Origin: a virus
Reading direction: 5' to 3' (one strand)
DNA length: 64,000 nucleotides
Virus record (IMG/VR): IMGVR_UViG_3300047560_002518
Location: 16,263-80,262 of that record
The notes below the pieces were generated by a model. It saw only the letters and a list, made by a program, of their open reading frames with translations. It made no database searches and was not told where the DNA came from. Each line of letters starts with the position of its first letter. Position 1 is the first letter of the stretch. A program made the position numbers and the translations under genes. Shown here one piece after another: positions 44,301 through 51,294 of the stretch.

Positions 44301-44906
44301 ATCAGTTGATATTATTTGTCCTGCTAACCCTGTACTTGAAGGAAGTGTTAATGTATAATCAGCAGCTAAGTTAGCTGGTGATCTAAGTCCAATAAAGTTT
44401 ACACCGTTAATAGTTGATTCAAAGAATTTAACTGACCCACGGTTTGTAACTGACACAGATGAAGCTGATGCATCACCTATTGTTGGTGAAATCAGTACAG
44501 GATTGTTAGAAAATACAACTTTACCTGTGCCTGTTTCATCGGTAAGAATGCTTGCAAGTTCTTCAGATGAAGTTGCAGTAAATGCTGATAACTTATCTTC
44601 TAAGTAAGCAGCAGTGCCGCCTGTTCTAAACGTAACAGTTGAACTATCAGTACCAGAAAATGTTAAAGTATTGGTTACAGATAGAGTTTTACCACCAGTT
44701 AATGTCAAAGTTGCATCTGATGTAGGCATAGTGAATGCAATCTTATTAATAGTTGTTGCAGTTGCAATTCCTAAGTCTGGAGTAATCAATGCTGGATTAG
44801 TTGATAGAACTACCGCACCAGTACCTGTTGAAATAGTTACACCAGTACCTCCGTGGATAACCGGAAGTGTTCCTCCTTTTAGAATGCTTGAAAGAGTTTT
44901 TGACAT
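35391..44906 (-). CDS. Giant 3171-residue tail fibre / structural protein
   Basis: The largest gene in the window. The N-terminus (SSILKGGTLPVIHGGTGVTI) shares modules with the next fibre gene. Around residues 210-500 lies a beta-helix-like region of pectate-lyase type (CIYVSATKGSDTNDGITSPV, then IIIPDNVSVIGAALRSCIF). Residues about 537-1215 are three 226-residue repeats, each holding two related halves (CQRDVGFIIDA.RYDMMFG and CKRDMGYxVDAIRYDLIYGG). Three 77-78-residue repeats (VARLEELRVMVS) follow. The C-terminal half is Thr/Ser/Ile-rich beta sequence. It lacks enzyme motifs that I can see and is probably a long fibre or a baseplate-linked spike. Open throughout, so no frameshift. Confidence 0.85.
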   Translation of the reverse strand: MSKTLSSILKGGTLPVIHGGTGVTISTGTGAVVLSTNPALITPDLGIATATTINKIAFTMPTSDATLTLTGGKTLSVTNTLTFSGTDSSTVTFRTGGTAAYLEDKLSAFTATSSEELASILTDETGTGKVVFSNNPVLISPTIGDASASSVSVTNRGSVKFFESTINGVNFIGLRSPANLAADYTLTLPSSTGLAGQIISTDGNGNLAFTDSDTFGGNCIYVSATKGSDTNDGITSPVRTLKRGLQIASGLVYNSVKAPNGTRVVVNVAAGEYIEDNPIIIPDNVSVIGAALRSCIFRPLNANKDLFRVRNGCYFSEFTFRDGVDANGIASYTWDYAVAFDDVFDTNTDRSGYINLPTTKPLMTLSPYIQNCTALSFLGGNGAYIDGGKIANPNVPVSLLEVEVNPTGAVPVQCKSMVAAAFTMILFGGTAWRVVNEAYVQLVSCFQLFALNGVYTQSGGYASITNSATNFGIYALRSSGFSPTSFTFDRGIVTEVGYSGVNQTLTVIGFTRPDGPVQQYIIRVYSNTANFTYDVDICQRDVGFIIDAIRYDMMFGSNFRSIKAGMSYYTAQSSNVIGSEKDATIAAYVFLRDYIANAVNGDPLAGTSVVNNMNTIINIITNGLSAVPTAVLPEPPTLLSGFSDAARLLYANKSFIQDEVTAYLYANYQSLWTSLTDNQRTLCKRDMGYVVDAIRYDLIYGGNLETAVAARLYKNQLTGVLVEDSSEQAAVTAVYARLKAIIGNILTNNTSWTKSSVAYDPTLCQRDVGFIIDAVRYDMMFGSNFRSIKAGMSYYTAQASAVVGDEKAASIDAFTHLRDYIAAQVSGYSAAATSVTDNMNTIISIINTGLSAVPTITLPEPSNIVASFSNAARIINANKAFIQDEVSGYLLANYTSTWLGLTPAQKLLCKRDMGYIVDAIRYDLIYGGNLETSVCARLYKNQKTGVLVEPALQLTAVTAVYARLKAIIGNILTNNTSWTTSAFVYDSSLCQRDVGFVIDALRYDMMFGSNFRSIKAGMSYYTAQSANLLSTEKAITVDAFTYLRDYLATQVSGYAPAATSVTNSLNTIINIINNGLSVVPAVVLPEPSNILTGFSDAARLLYANKAFIQDEVTAYLNTNYNTLWSGFTQTQKSLCTRDIGYIVDAIRYDLVYGGNLETAVCARLYKNQQTGTLVEVGDQQTALTAVYVRLKAIIGSILTNNTSWTKSTGNVTTQVVSGNAGSTDAVTFTVARLEELRVMVSAGTEPSVISPSTTWVSSNLTTQNSTLVTNKSTSQTAVTTYITSVTGSATQVISGTAASSDAVTFAVARLEELRVMVSTGVEPTVISPSTSWVSSNLTTQNSNLVSNKGASQTEISNYVALRYGAGNGQYISGNPGSVDATAFVVARLEELRIMVSTGTEPSVFEPGVGWVEDTNLVVQSTILQTNKDAIKTFVTDYISTQFGPLDLTSNYKTRSPSYLEVTFNAATEIDIVNDIFTTSSPHGFVNGDAVVYNTNNQVPLGGMFTGSQYYVVFLNTTQFKLAHDNSLSLLLNVTRTSTGLHSIVKNDYELFVDDVIETHHVFQTIVLNNNTYTFVPGQKLEGVTTGQPNSANVYSFDGENTLVVAINVVTIYNNPIRKLFAAGSTITKAGSDVFSPAISVTSVTLRSDLYGATFTVMPSLLDGSLNNINSLPGKKVYFHRPSIVNSSGHTWEYAGSGIDYNALPVNGGQGYPAFQQFEENAGRVYSSGTNELGDFQVGNFITAYNRTGNIVFKNTVTVSQLNVLKLALSDISIDAISSDIGLGENEISGPANNKLSTQLAMWTYLKTRLGSFIDKSVSTNAVPGAVVQLNSAGQINNDLIPAQRAPTALIRLGYHSRLTAYEDVPSVSFIAGDTCTEKFQTVTITLSLPITALDFALVTQDTSGATGYIKGDVTNSTTVVIASQYETFSVSFDTNSAHILTIGGDATPSTTNTSVYCSAVSAAVEANDTNVLRDSSTNQYLVIPYNGTYTYTNATISSVIRYNNIAYVITTAAHNLVTNNQVKVTATTLTSYNTSPYVTVLTTTKFSYPNTDTATTASATTTATATINAASNASTTTGTVASAALSGTINVNDYVFGGGLPLGSIISAVNMSASPRTFTVTFPTTSSVTSTSTAALTFITPVSETGTVNSVITAASSQAQGEVYEVRRGMVVVVNNLTISGGSLYTNGSYSRVALTGGAGSGALANITVTGGAVTAVDLVYAGTGYGIGNTLSASLPVGSGFSITVSTVETRLYINNMTGGQFTGSSNSPDFVTDNNSSWLPITVSTTITKTFNAASAVDYVNNIITINSHGLSNGDPVIYSPGVNPAIGNLSIVTPYYIIVLSANTFRLSTEYNGATYVTLGTSSTGSHTLTISTVNTTNNRIYVASHGLATGDAVTITGSTLPSYLLSGSIIQITDRQTFFIGSVTTNSFTLHFYRADSLVSVSGSTIAAVDFSSTGSNTYWLIHDQVQIIGFSNTSGKNLSNWGLLTTSGVDASNIVSGTISTSRLASSGTANSSTYLRGDSSWATAVASLKSNTSIITLGGTGVSPYYGAVTMDIAKATFPTDNSDYSTMGVAQFNVLQFDVGTGNTAGRVFIKAGVVDAGTLDTYDSSYFLDPANFTGSIPVDKGGTGLTGYTAGDLLYANNASSLSKLAIGPANTILSSNGSLPYWADSLTLATIVKTNSGEIQTVSTGTANVFNTNALSINVGGSASSVVIGASSNTRSFTTIVKNYTTSGSATTSISAVISSALVISTVARNGSNIATIVTSTAHGLTSGDTVTIVCNNTTFNGLNLSVVTVVNTTTFTYANTGTTLSTVAGVGTVYTGGTGFALFTAATSSSTKLTFSGTTGIVIGQLVQSAAGIPSNTLVTGIDATSVYLSNAISTDLTSLTTVVFAHTNTSLGIKAGDQVTIASSGIANLDGTWPVTSAGSSSSSFTVKIATIITLSSSPRVGTIEKINTLLLRNKTVTLGSSEASATPVAATLKGENAVGTNISASDFTITPGLATGTGTTGNFIIKTGAPGTSGDITQSATTRLTIDGNGLATFVNSVVIKTDLEVQGTVVTGITTTPTTIKSFSATTYRSAKFIVQANCTASSGSNLNTYQVAEILVLHNGTNAYMVEYGDISTVSGGAMLATFTCDINSGNVRILAQAAAATDTISVRVISSLTII
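40567..41267 (-). repeat. Three tandem repeats of 77-78 codons
   Basis: Units begin QVVSGNAGSTDA, QVISGTAASSDA and QYISGNPGSVDA and share VARLEELRxMVSxGxEP. Spacing is 231 then 234 bases. Confidence 0.88.
41261..43295 (-). repeat. Three tandem 678-bp coding repeats
   Basis: CQRD codons at 43295, 42617 and 41939 are exactly 678 bases apart (226 codons). Each unit contains a first half with GSNFRSIKAGMSYYTAQ and a second half with YGGNLETxVxARLYKNQ, which are themselves related, so the array is six half-domains from nested duplications. Confidence 0.92.
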
Positions 44907-44927
44907 TTAAAATTCCTTATTATATTT

Positions 44928-46562
44928 TTATCCAGTAACTTCAACATAGTTGCAGATAGCTACCCATTTAATTGTTTTGTTTGTTTCGCCTACTACTGTT
45001 ATAGATAACCCGCCATTAGTAGTATCAATTGAAATATTGCAGTCCCAACCAGTTGTATCTTTGCCTAAAACGGTTTTTACGGGTGTTCCTACAAATGCAG
45101 TTGATGCAGCATTAGCATTTCGATCTATTACCCCTTCAAACTTAAATCCTGCTGATTCATCGTCAGCATCAGTGCGTCTAGCTGATACTAATATTGAAAA
45201 TGTTTGAGTGCTATCATTTCTTAAAATTAATTGATTTGTTGCGGTTGCAGCACCAGAATCAGTCGTTAAAACTGCTGGAGTACTGCTAGTTGTAGTGTTA
45301 CGAGTTATAATTCTTCCATTAATACTTGTTAAACCGTTGCTGCCACTTACTGGTCCTAATGGTGTTTCTTGTAGTTTCCAATTACTAATTGCACTAACAT
45401 ATACAACAGTTGAAAAAGCACCATCTAAGTCTAAAATTAATGAAGTATCGCTCTCAATTGTGGTGCCTGAATTAGGAACAAGCGTTACTGGGTTTGTATT
45501 AAATGTATTTGCGATATCAATTACACCAACAACATCACCGTCGTTTGGACTGTCTGGTAAAAAGATTGAGAATGCACCAGCAGTTGAGTCTGCTCTAACT
45601 AAATTATTTGCTAAAGCGTTGTAATTTTCAGTTGCAATGCCTAAACTTGATTGCAATCCGCCGCCAACTAATCCCCATAAAGTTCCATTATACCCTTCAA
45701 ATGATCTTAATTGTGTGTTGTAACGAATGTTACCTGCGGTTGCATCACCGGGTCTTGCACCGGTATTGCCAACCGGCACAGTCATTGAAGTAGTTGTGGT
45801 TAATTTAGTGAATTTACCAGTACTTGGCGTAGTTGTACCAATTGCTAAATTATCAATTGACCCAGTAGTACCTGATGTAATAGTAATAGTTCCTGCACCG
45901 GTAGTTGAGAATGATTGATTATTAGTAGTGGTGTTAAATGCAATAGTACCTGATGCTGTAATGCCTTGTGTTGAAATACCTGAAGTTACGTATGTAGTGA
46001 CGTATTTTTTAGTAGTAAGGTCATTATCTGTTATTCTACTTTCGTATGGAACTGAGTTGTAAGTAGAGTTAGCAATCGATATAGTTGCTTGAGAATTCTT
46101 TAGATTAAAAACGATGCCATCGGTGTTAGCTGTATTACATGCAATACCAGTTACTTCAAGTGAGCCAAGTTGCAAACTGGCTAAAATTGTTGAAGATCCT
46201 CTGGTAGTTTGTGCTACAAAGGTACCGTTTATATCCATATTAGTTGATGGATCAAAATGACTTACTGATTCGTTAAAGACAAGTCTCGCTGATAATGGAA
46301 TGCTTACATCTTTACCTCGATCTATTTCAATACCAGATGTACGAAGAGAATTACGAGCAGTAATACCATTACCAAGTTCACCCTTGTTTAAAATAATAAT
46401 GTTATCTTTAACAGTTGTATCAGTTGTTGTGATATAAGTTGCAGCACCTAATATATTAAGATCTCCAGAAACAACAACTGCGCCTGCTTCAAAGATAATA
46501 GAATTTGAGGTCGATGCTTGAACCTTATAATCACCTTGGCTAATTTTTAATATTCTTGTCAT
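44928..46562 (-). CDS. Proximal tail fibre-like protein
   Basis: 544 residues, first of the fibre genes in transcription order after the 46612 gene. The N-terminus (MTRILKISQGDYKVQ, then GAVVVSGDLNILGAATYITT) and TTVKDNIIILNKGELG match what I recall from cyanophage virion fibres. The middle is beta-rich, low complexity; the C-terminus ends in strands (ETNKTIKWVAICNYVEV). Such proteins often form the trimeric stalk near the baseplate. Spacing to the giant gene is 21 bases. Confidence 0.78.
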   Translation of the reverse strand: MTRILKISQGDYKVQASTSNSIIFEAGAVVVSGDLNILGAATYITTTDTTVKDNIIILNKGELGNGITARNSLRTSGIEIDRGKDVSIPLSARLVFNESVSHFDPSTNMDINGTFVAQTTRGSSTILASLQLGSLEVTGIACNTANTDGIVFNLKNSQATISIANSTYNSVPYESRITDNDLTTKKYVTTYVTSGISTQGITASGTIAFNTTTNNQSFSTTGAGTITITSGTTGSIDNLAIGTTTPSTGKFTKLTTTTSMTVPVGNTGARPGDATAGNIRYNTQLRSFEGYNGTLWGLVGGGLQSSLGIATENYNALANNLVRADSTAGAFSIFLPDSPNDGDVVGVIDIANTFNTNPVTLVPNSGTTIESDTSLILDLDGAFSTVVYVSAISNWKLQETPLGPVSGSNGLTSINGRIITRNTTTSSTPAVLTTDSGAATATNQLILRNDSTQTFSILVSARRTDADDESAGFKFEGVIDRNANAASTAFVGTPVKTVLGKDTTGWDCNISIDTTNGGLSITVVGETNKTIKWVAICNYVEVTG

Positions 46563-46578
46563 TTATGATCCTAAAATT

Positions 46579-46598
46579 AGAGGGTCTTACGACCCTCT
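46579..46598 (-). terminator. Probable intrinsic terminator after the 46612-47628 gene
   Basis: AGAGGGTC and GACCCTCT form an 8-bp stem with a 4-base loop, followed on the minus strand by TAATTTT. The T-tract is short, so readthrough into the fibre genes is likely. Confidence 0.6.
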
Positions 46599-46611
46599 AT
46601 AACAGTTGTTA

Positions 46612-47628
46612 TTAACCGTTTGCAATCTTTACTACGCCAGTTACAGCAGTAGCAAATGACCATGGAGCTTGTTGTGCAACACCGTCTGCAAGCAGTGGAA
46701 ATTCGTGTCCATTTGTTCCGTAAGGAACAATCATTGCTTTACGAGCAGTTAATTTTTGAACATAATAAGTTTTACCTAAACTGTCAGTTGCAGTAATAGT
46801 CATTTCATCAGACGCACTTGCAGCTGCTGATGTTTTCAACTTAGCAATAAAGAATGTAGAACCATTAGTTGTTACTTTATAACGGTCTTTTGCTACTTGT
46901 TTAGCAATATCAGCCAATGCATTAGTTGCACCAGCATACGCAATAATTGCAGGTTCAGAACCAGTTGTTGAAGAAGCAATAACTGAAGTTGCAGTTAATA
47001 CTGGAGTCAATGTTGTAGTACCTTGTGTACCAGTATTTAATGTAATAGTTGGTGCAGCAGTATAACCAGAACCTTGATCTGTAATTGTAATGCTTTTGAT
47101 TGCGCCAGTTGCAGTAACAAAAGTTGCAACAGTTAAAGTTAAATCGTTAGTAACGTCGGCTCCTCCTAATGCACTACCAAGAATTTTGATTGTGTTAGTT
47201 AATGCATAGCCAGCACCTGGATCTACAACAGTTACAGTGATTGTTGAGCTATATGCTGTACCGGAAGTTTTTGTTACAATAAATGTAGCACCTGTTCCAG
47301 ATTGTGCCGAAGTTGATGCTAAAGGTGCTGATGCAGAACCATATGTTGCTGCAGCAGTAACACCAGTACCGCTTGCAGTAAAAGTAGTTTTATCAGTTAA
47401 TGCACCTACTGAATGCGTTACGATTGTACCAGTGGCAGTAACACCGCCTGGTGTAGTTGGTGCAGAAAATACTGCTTGTGTTGTTGAACCGTTAGTGTAA
47501 CCAGATGAGTTGTTAACTGCAATAGTAACACTTGCTACACCTTTACCGCCAATTCCGTCGTCAGCAGTTGTTGAACTTGTACCAACGTTACGGTTACCAA
47601 AGTATTTTTTATTTAAGGGACGTCCCAT
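46612..47628 (-). CDS. Virion structural protein with GxGY beta repeats
   Basis: About 338 residues. I place the start at the ATG at 47628 (MGRPLNKKYFGNRN) because AGGAGA lies upstream; the frame is open to 47676. The MGRPLNKKYFG start is typical of a conserved structural protein in marine T4-like phages. The body has repeated PGAGYAL and DQGSGYTAAPTITL motifs, which recur in phage fibre and decoration proteins, and a C-terminal domain with YYVQKLTARKA. It follows the capsid module; capsid decoration or fibre attachment are both possible. Confidence 0.78.
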   Translation of the reverse strand: MGRPLNKKYFGNRNVGTSSTTADDGIGGKGVASVTIAVNNSSGYTNGSTTQAVFSAPTTPGGVTATGTIVTHSVGALTDKTTFTASGTGVTAAATYGSASAPLASTSAQSGTGATFIVTKTSGTAYSSTITVTVVDPGAGYALTNTIKILGSALGGADVTNDLTLTVATFVTATGAIKSITITDQGSGYTAAPTITLNTGTQGTTTLTPVLTATSVIASSTTGSEPAIIAYAGATNALADIAKQVAKDRYKVTTNGSTFFIAKLKTSAAASASDEMTITATDSLGKTYYVQKLTARKAMIVPYGTNGHEFPLLADGVAQQAPWSFATAVTGVVKIANG

Positions 47629-47710
47629 TTTATTTCTCCTATGACGTTCTATGTCATTACGCATTAGACTATGCATAAGTCTGCAAGATACAGCACTTAA
47701 AATGACTAAG

Positions 47711-47718
47711 TATTTATC
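47711..47718 (-). promoter_or_regulatory. GATAAATA late-promoter-like motif
   Basis: GATAAATA on the minus strand at the end of the 47714-48298 gene, 82 bases upstream of the next start. The gap 47629-47713 otherwise holds no obvious signal. Confidence 0.45.
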
Positions 47719-48298
47719 CGTAGGTAATACCTATTCCTACTCGATTTATAACTGGAATATCTCGATGTGGGTAAACTTTATTGCTTACAAACCCAATGAC
47801 AATACCAAAAGATGAATTAGAAACATCTGCATTTGTTAATCCATTAGCACCCCAAAGATTATCAGGCCCACCGTATATATTGTAGTCTTCCACTATTGGT
47901 GCTACTAAATTGTTATCGCCGGTATACATATTAGCTTGAACTGGGTACACTGGATCTGCAAAATTATCTCCAATTAGTTCATCATTTAATGTTAATTGAA
48001 TTGTTAAGTCTTCAATTCTTGACTTTCTGTCAATATCTAATAAGAATTCTATACCTGCAATAGGTCGAGTATCTAATGGAATGTTAAGATTAGTACACCA
48101 AAGTTGATTAGTTTTACTAAGAAATTTTTCCATCCATAGACCACTTATAGTGTATAATGGTTTTGATGTATATGCTTTGCTGTTTTCGTTAATGCTATTA
48201 TTATTAATTACCCACTCAACTGAATCAGAAATGCTTTCAACTGAATCAGGTATTGGGCGTTGTATAATATTTGTAGGAGTATAAAATATTGTGTTCAT
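47714..48298 (-). CDS. Beta-rich structural protein downstream of gp23, unknown function
   Basis: 194 residues. The C-terminal half (GIEFLLDIDRKSRIEDLTIQ, YGGPDNLWGANGLTNADV, SNSSFGIVIGF) looks like a jelly-roll type module seen in phage fibre or decoration proteins. The N-terminal region (FYTPTNIIQRPIPD) is conserved-looking. It has its own GATAAATA motif directly after the gp23 terminator. Function not known to me. Confidence 0.65.
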   Translation of the reverse strand: MNTIFYTPTNIIQRPIPDSVESISDSVEWVINNNSINENSKAYTSKPLYTISGLWMEKFLSKTNQLWCTNLNIPLDTRPIAGIEFLLDIDRKSRIEDLTIQLTLNDELIGDNFADPVYPVQANMYTGDNNLVAPIVEDYNIYGGPDNLWGANGLTNADVSNSSFGIVIGFVSNKVYPHRDIPVINRVGIGITYG

Positions 48299-48302
48299 AT
48301 TA

Positions 48303-48310
48303 TATTTATC
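48303..48310 (-). promoter_or_regulatory. GATAAATA late-promoter-like motif after the gp23 terminator
   Basis: GATAAATA on the minus strand, just past the gp23 terminator and 5 bases before the ATG at 48298. Like the motif at 16720 it leaves almost no leader. Confidence 0.4.
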
Positions 48311-48311
48311 A

Positions 48312-48340
48312 TAAAAAAAGGGCTCAATGAGCCCTTTTTA
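48312..48340 (-). terminator. Intrinsic terminator after gp23
   Basis: GGGCTC and GAGCCC with a 3-base loop, extended by A and T runs, 25 bases past the gp23 stop. Strong in both directions. It ends the gp20-gp23 head transcript. Confidence 0.88.
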
Positions 48341-48364
48341 AATATAGTTATAACTAAAAAAATC

Positions 48365-49540
48365 TTAGCTAAATTTAACACTTGTATGTGTGATACCAAC
48401 ACGACCTAAGTAGTCAGCAGCGTTACCCAAAGATGACGCAGTGTTAGAAAGTTCAACATAACCATAACGTGTCATGAACGATACAACTGGTTCAAATGTT
48501 GATGGATCAAGTACAACACCTGATGACATCAATGGAATATATGGACAGTAGAATGCAGGTGCATCTGATTCTGAACCACCTTTGTAACCAATTAAGATTG
48601 AAGTATTGTCTGTAGCATAGCTGTTTACATATACTTTTAATGAGTTGTTTAAAGTACCAACGAATTTTGTATTAGTTGGAGCTTCAAATGTACCTTCAGT
48701 TGTACGAGCAAATGCTGAAGTTGTAGCAGATTGCAAAATAGTTAATGCAAATGGAGATACAACAGCATAGTTACCAGCACCACGACGTGTACGTTGTGCA
48801 ATCAAGTTGCTTACACGGTTGATTTGAACAGCTAATGCAGCGTGTTCGTCACCTACGAATGTAGCAGTACCTGATACTGCAGATTGATTGTATGTTTCAA
48901 CATCTGATCCAGCCAATGTTAATAATGAAGCGATAATTTCTTGATCGATCTCAGCGGTAATTTCTTGAGCCAAAGCAGCCATAATTTCTGCTTCAACGTC
49001 AATACCTTGTTGTGCTTGCGCATCTTGAGCAGATTCAAATGTCCAGCGAGCTGACAACTTACGTGTTTTAGCTTCAACTGTTTGTTTCAAGATTTGAATG
49101 CTCATTTTTTTACCAGCTTGTCCTTCTAAAGTTGCAGTTGACGTAGCTTTTGCTGCGTTTGCATTTTCATTACCTGAATATGCTTCTGCAATTTTGAATG
49201 GGCTTAACGCTTCTTCGCCTGCTAATACACCTGCTCCAGTGCTTGTGTCTGCATAACGAACGCGCAATGTGTGGATTTGACCAACAGGACCAGTCATCGG
49301 TTGTACCCCAACCAATTCGTTAGCGATAACGGTTGGCATAACACGACGGATTACTGGTAAAATCACGCGGTTTAAAGTTGCAACGTTGCCAGCAGATGTA
49401 GCACCAGCAGTTGGACTTTCCATCAAATACTTACGTGTATTTTCAAGTGTTACGCCCATTACTGATTTTTTTGTACCTTGCAAGCCTTCTAAAAGAGCTT
49501 GTTTTGTTTCTGCCCAACGGCCATTAAGTAGTTCTGACAT
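48365..49540 (-). CDS. gp23: Major capsid protein gp23
   Basis: 391 residues, shorter than T4 gp23 (521), as in compact marine relatives. It forms the head hexamers. AGNVATLNRVILPVIRRVMP, then IANELVGVQPMTGPVGQIHTLRVRY, is the core signature of the T4 capsid protein. An LME site at residues 39-41 before SPTAGATSAG fits maturation cleavage by gp21, as LTE does in T4. The start has AGGAGA upstream. Order gp20-21-22-23 is the classical head cluster. Confidence 0.97.
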   Translation of the reverse strand: MSELLNGRWAETKQALLEGLQGTKKSVMGVTLENTRKYLMESPTAGATSAGNVATLNRVILPVIRRVMPTVIANELVGVQPMTGPVGQIHTLRVRYADTSTGAGVLAGEEALSPFKIAEAYSGNENANAAKATSTATLEGQAGKKMSIQILKQTVEAKTRKLSARWTFESAQDAQAQQGIDVEAEIMAALAQEITAEIDQEIIASLLTLAGSDVETYNQSAVSGTATFVGDEHAALAVQINRVSNLIAQRTRRGAGNYAVVSPFALTILQSATTSAFARTTEGTFEAPTNTKFVGTLNNSLKVYVNSYATDNTSILIGYKGGSESDAPAFYCPYIPLMSSGVVLDPSTFEPVVSFMTRYGYVELSNTASSLGNAADYLGRVGITHTSVKFS

Positions 49541-49558
49541 TTAAATTCTCCTAAATTT

Positions 49559-50650
49559 TTATAGTCCAGCGAGGCGGCGGATATCAATAATGTTTGATTC
49601 ATCTTCGCTGCTACGGTTGGTGTTGGAAATTTTATTTCCGGTTATTTCTTTAGCTTCTACAAGAGCTTGTCTTTTTTGTGGTGCTTGTTTACCAGAAATT
49701 ACTGCTGGTAAATATTTTTCAAAGCTTTCATTAAGTTTTGAAGTTTTCACACTCGTCATCAATTCGCTCATGATATCACGTTGCTCTACGCTAAGAGGAG
49801 CTAATAACTCACTCATGATATCTTTTCTTTCTTGCGTTTCTTTCAACGCACGGATTTCTGCTTGTTTGCTTTCTAATATTTTTTCAGCTTTGATAACTGC
49901 TTTAGCAGCTTCATTGATGGCCAAATCTTTCATGTCTATGACTTTGAGCAATTTTGCAGTTTCCGATTTATCATTCAAGTAACTTGCTTGATATTCAGAA
50001 GCAAATGCTTCAAATAACTTACGACCAAAATCACTACGGCGAGCTGATTCAATGTCTTCTTTTAATGAAGTAATTTCAGCGTTTAAGGTTTGACCTACAA
50101 CACTTTCAACCATTGTAGCTGCACGTTGTACAAATTGTTGTTTTACTCGTTTGATTTCTTGACGACCTTCACGAATTAGACGAACTTTTGATTCGGCTAA
50201 ATCCTGTTTGTCTTTATAAAATTCTGTAATTTCTTGAGCCAAAGCTTCTACTACAAAATGTTCCAATGTGCTAAATTTATTTGCCATTGACATTTGATCT
50301 TCGTGCAATTCTTTAACTTCTTGTGCTAATTGACGTGTAACGAATTTGTTAACCGTGTTTGCACTTTCAGTCATTTTCTTAGCAAATTTAACTTTCATTT
50401 CTGCTAATTGCATACGATCTGCAACGAATTCGCTAAGTTCATCAGATAGTTGTTCAGAGATCATACGATCAACTGCTTCAACCATGATGTTTTTGTCATG
50501 CTCATACTTTTGAGCGAATTCTTCGCGTAGTTGTTGAGCAACAATTTCACGGTTTTCAACGATACGTTGTTCCCATGCTTGCTCAATAGACTCTTTGATC
50601 TCTTGCGAAACCACATTGTTTTCAAATAATGTTTTTAATGCATCCAACAT
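49559..50650 (-). CDS. gp22: Prohead scaffold protein gp22
   Basis: 363 residues, nearly all helical and highly charged with Glu/Lys/Gln, and dense heptad patterns (VKFAKKMTESANTVNKFVTR, ELHEDQMSMANKFSTLEHFV). T4 gp22 is the main core scaffold that is digested by gp21 after assembly. It has several (I/L)xE sites. Position between gp21 and gp23 agrees. Larger than T4 gp22 (269). Confidence 0.9.
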   Translation of the reverse strand: MLDALKTLFENNVVSQEIKESIEQAWEQRIVENREIVAQQLREEFAQKYEHDKNIMVEAVDRMISEQLSDELSEFVADRMQLAEMKVKFAKKMTESANTVNKFVTRQLAQEVKELHEDQMSMANKFSTLEHFVVEALAQEITEFYKDKQDLAESKVRLIREGRQEIKRVKQQFVQRAATMVESVVGQTLNAEITSLKEDIESARRSDFGRKLFEAFASEYQASYLNDKSETAKLLKVIDMKDLAINEAAKAVIKAEKILESKQAEIRALKETQERKDIMSELLAPLSVEQRDIMSELMTSVKTSKLNESFEKYLPAVISGKQAPQKRQALVEAKEITGNKISNTNRSSEDESNIIDIRRLAGL

Positions 50651-50664
50651 GTGATTCTCCTTTA

Positions 50665-51291
50665 CTATTGGAGTCCGTTTATTATATTTAATAAACTTTC
50701 TTTAAGGTATTTTTGCGCCTTTGGATCACCTCTTACCTCTTCCGCTAAACGAATTGAATTAAGACCACCTTTACTATTCATTAAGTGTTCGTAGATTGGG
50801 GTAGGATAAGCTCCTGGTGCACTTGGTTGAGCTACCATATCAACTGTGATAATCTCAAAATCTGATACTTCACCGGATCCGGAATCACTAACATTGCCAG
50901 ATCCGCGTGAGCTAACGCCAAGTTTCACACCACTTTCTAACATGGTTTTAATTAGTTGACCCATTGGTGTTGGTAAAATTTTAAGTTTACCATAACCATT
51001 TGGACCTTCCATCCACATGTTAGTTATCATATGTGAAACTCGGTCTAAATTAATTTTTAGATCATCTGGGTGATCTACTTCTCCTAGTACAGAATAACCA
51101 TTTTGAATTTGATCGTTGAGGGTCTTAACAGCCTTGCTAATCTCACTCACAGGGTACACACGTTGATTTGCGTTTCGGATGCCACCTTGTATACAGATAC
51201 CGCTCATATACAAGTTTTTTCCTTCCTTATCGTCAGATTCAACGATCATTTGCGCTTCGTTGAAGCTAAGGTTTTCTCGGAGATGTAACAT
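50665..51291 (-). CDS. gp21: Prohead core protease gp21
   Basis: 208 residues, size of T4 gp21 (212). Serine protease of the herpesvirus-type capsid maturation family. GEVDHPDD supplies the catalytic His at 74, and LGVSSRG at 124-130 the Ser; the pair matches T4 His85 and Ser140. QGGIRNANQRVYPVSEI near residue 35-51 is also typical. It cleaves prohead proteins after (I/L)xE. The start is 3 bases after the upstream gene. Confidence 0.95.
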   Translation of the reverse strand: MLHLRENLSFNEAQMIVESDDKEGKNLYMSGICIQGGIRNANQRVYPVSEISKAVKTLNDQIQNGYSVLGEVDHPDDLKINLDRVSHMITNMWMEGPNGYGKLKILPTPMGQLIKTMLESGVKLGVSSRGSGNVSDSGSGEVSDFEIITVDMVAQPSAPGAYPTPIYEHLMNSKGGLNSIRLAEEVRGDPKAQKYLKESLLNIINGLQ

Positions 51292-51294
51292 AAA

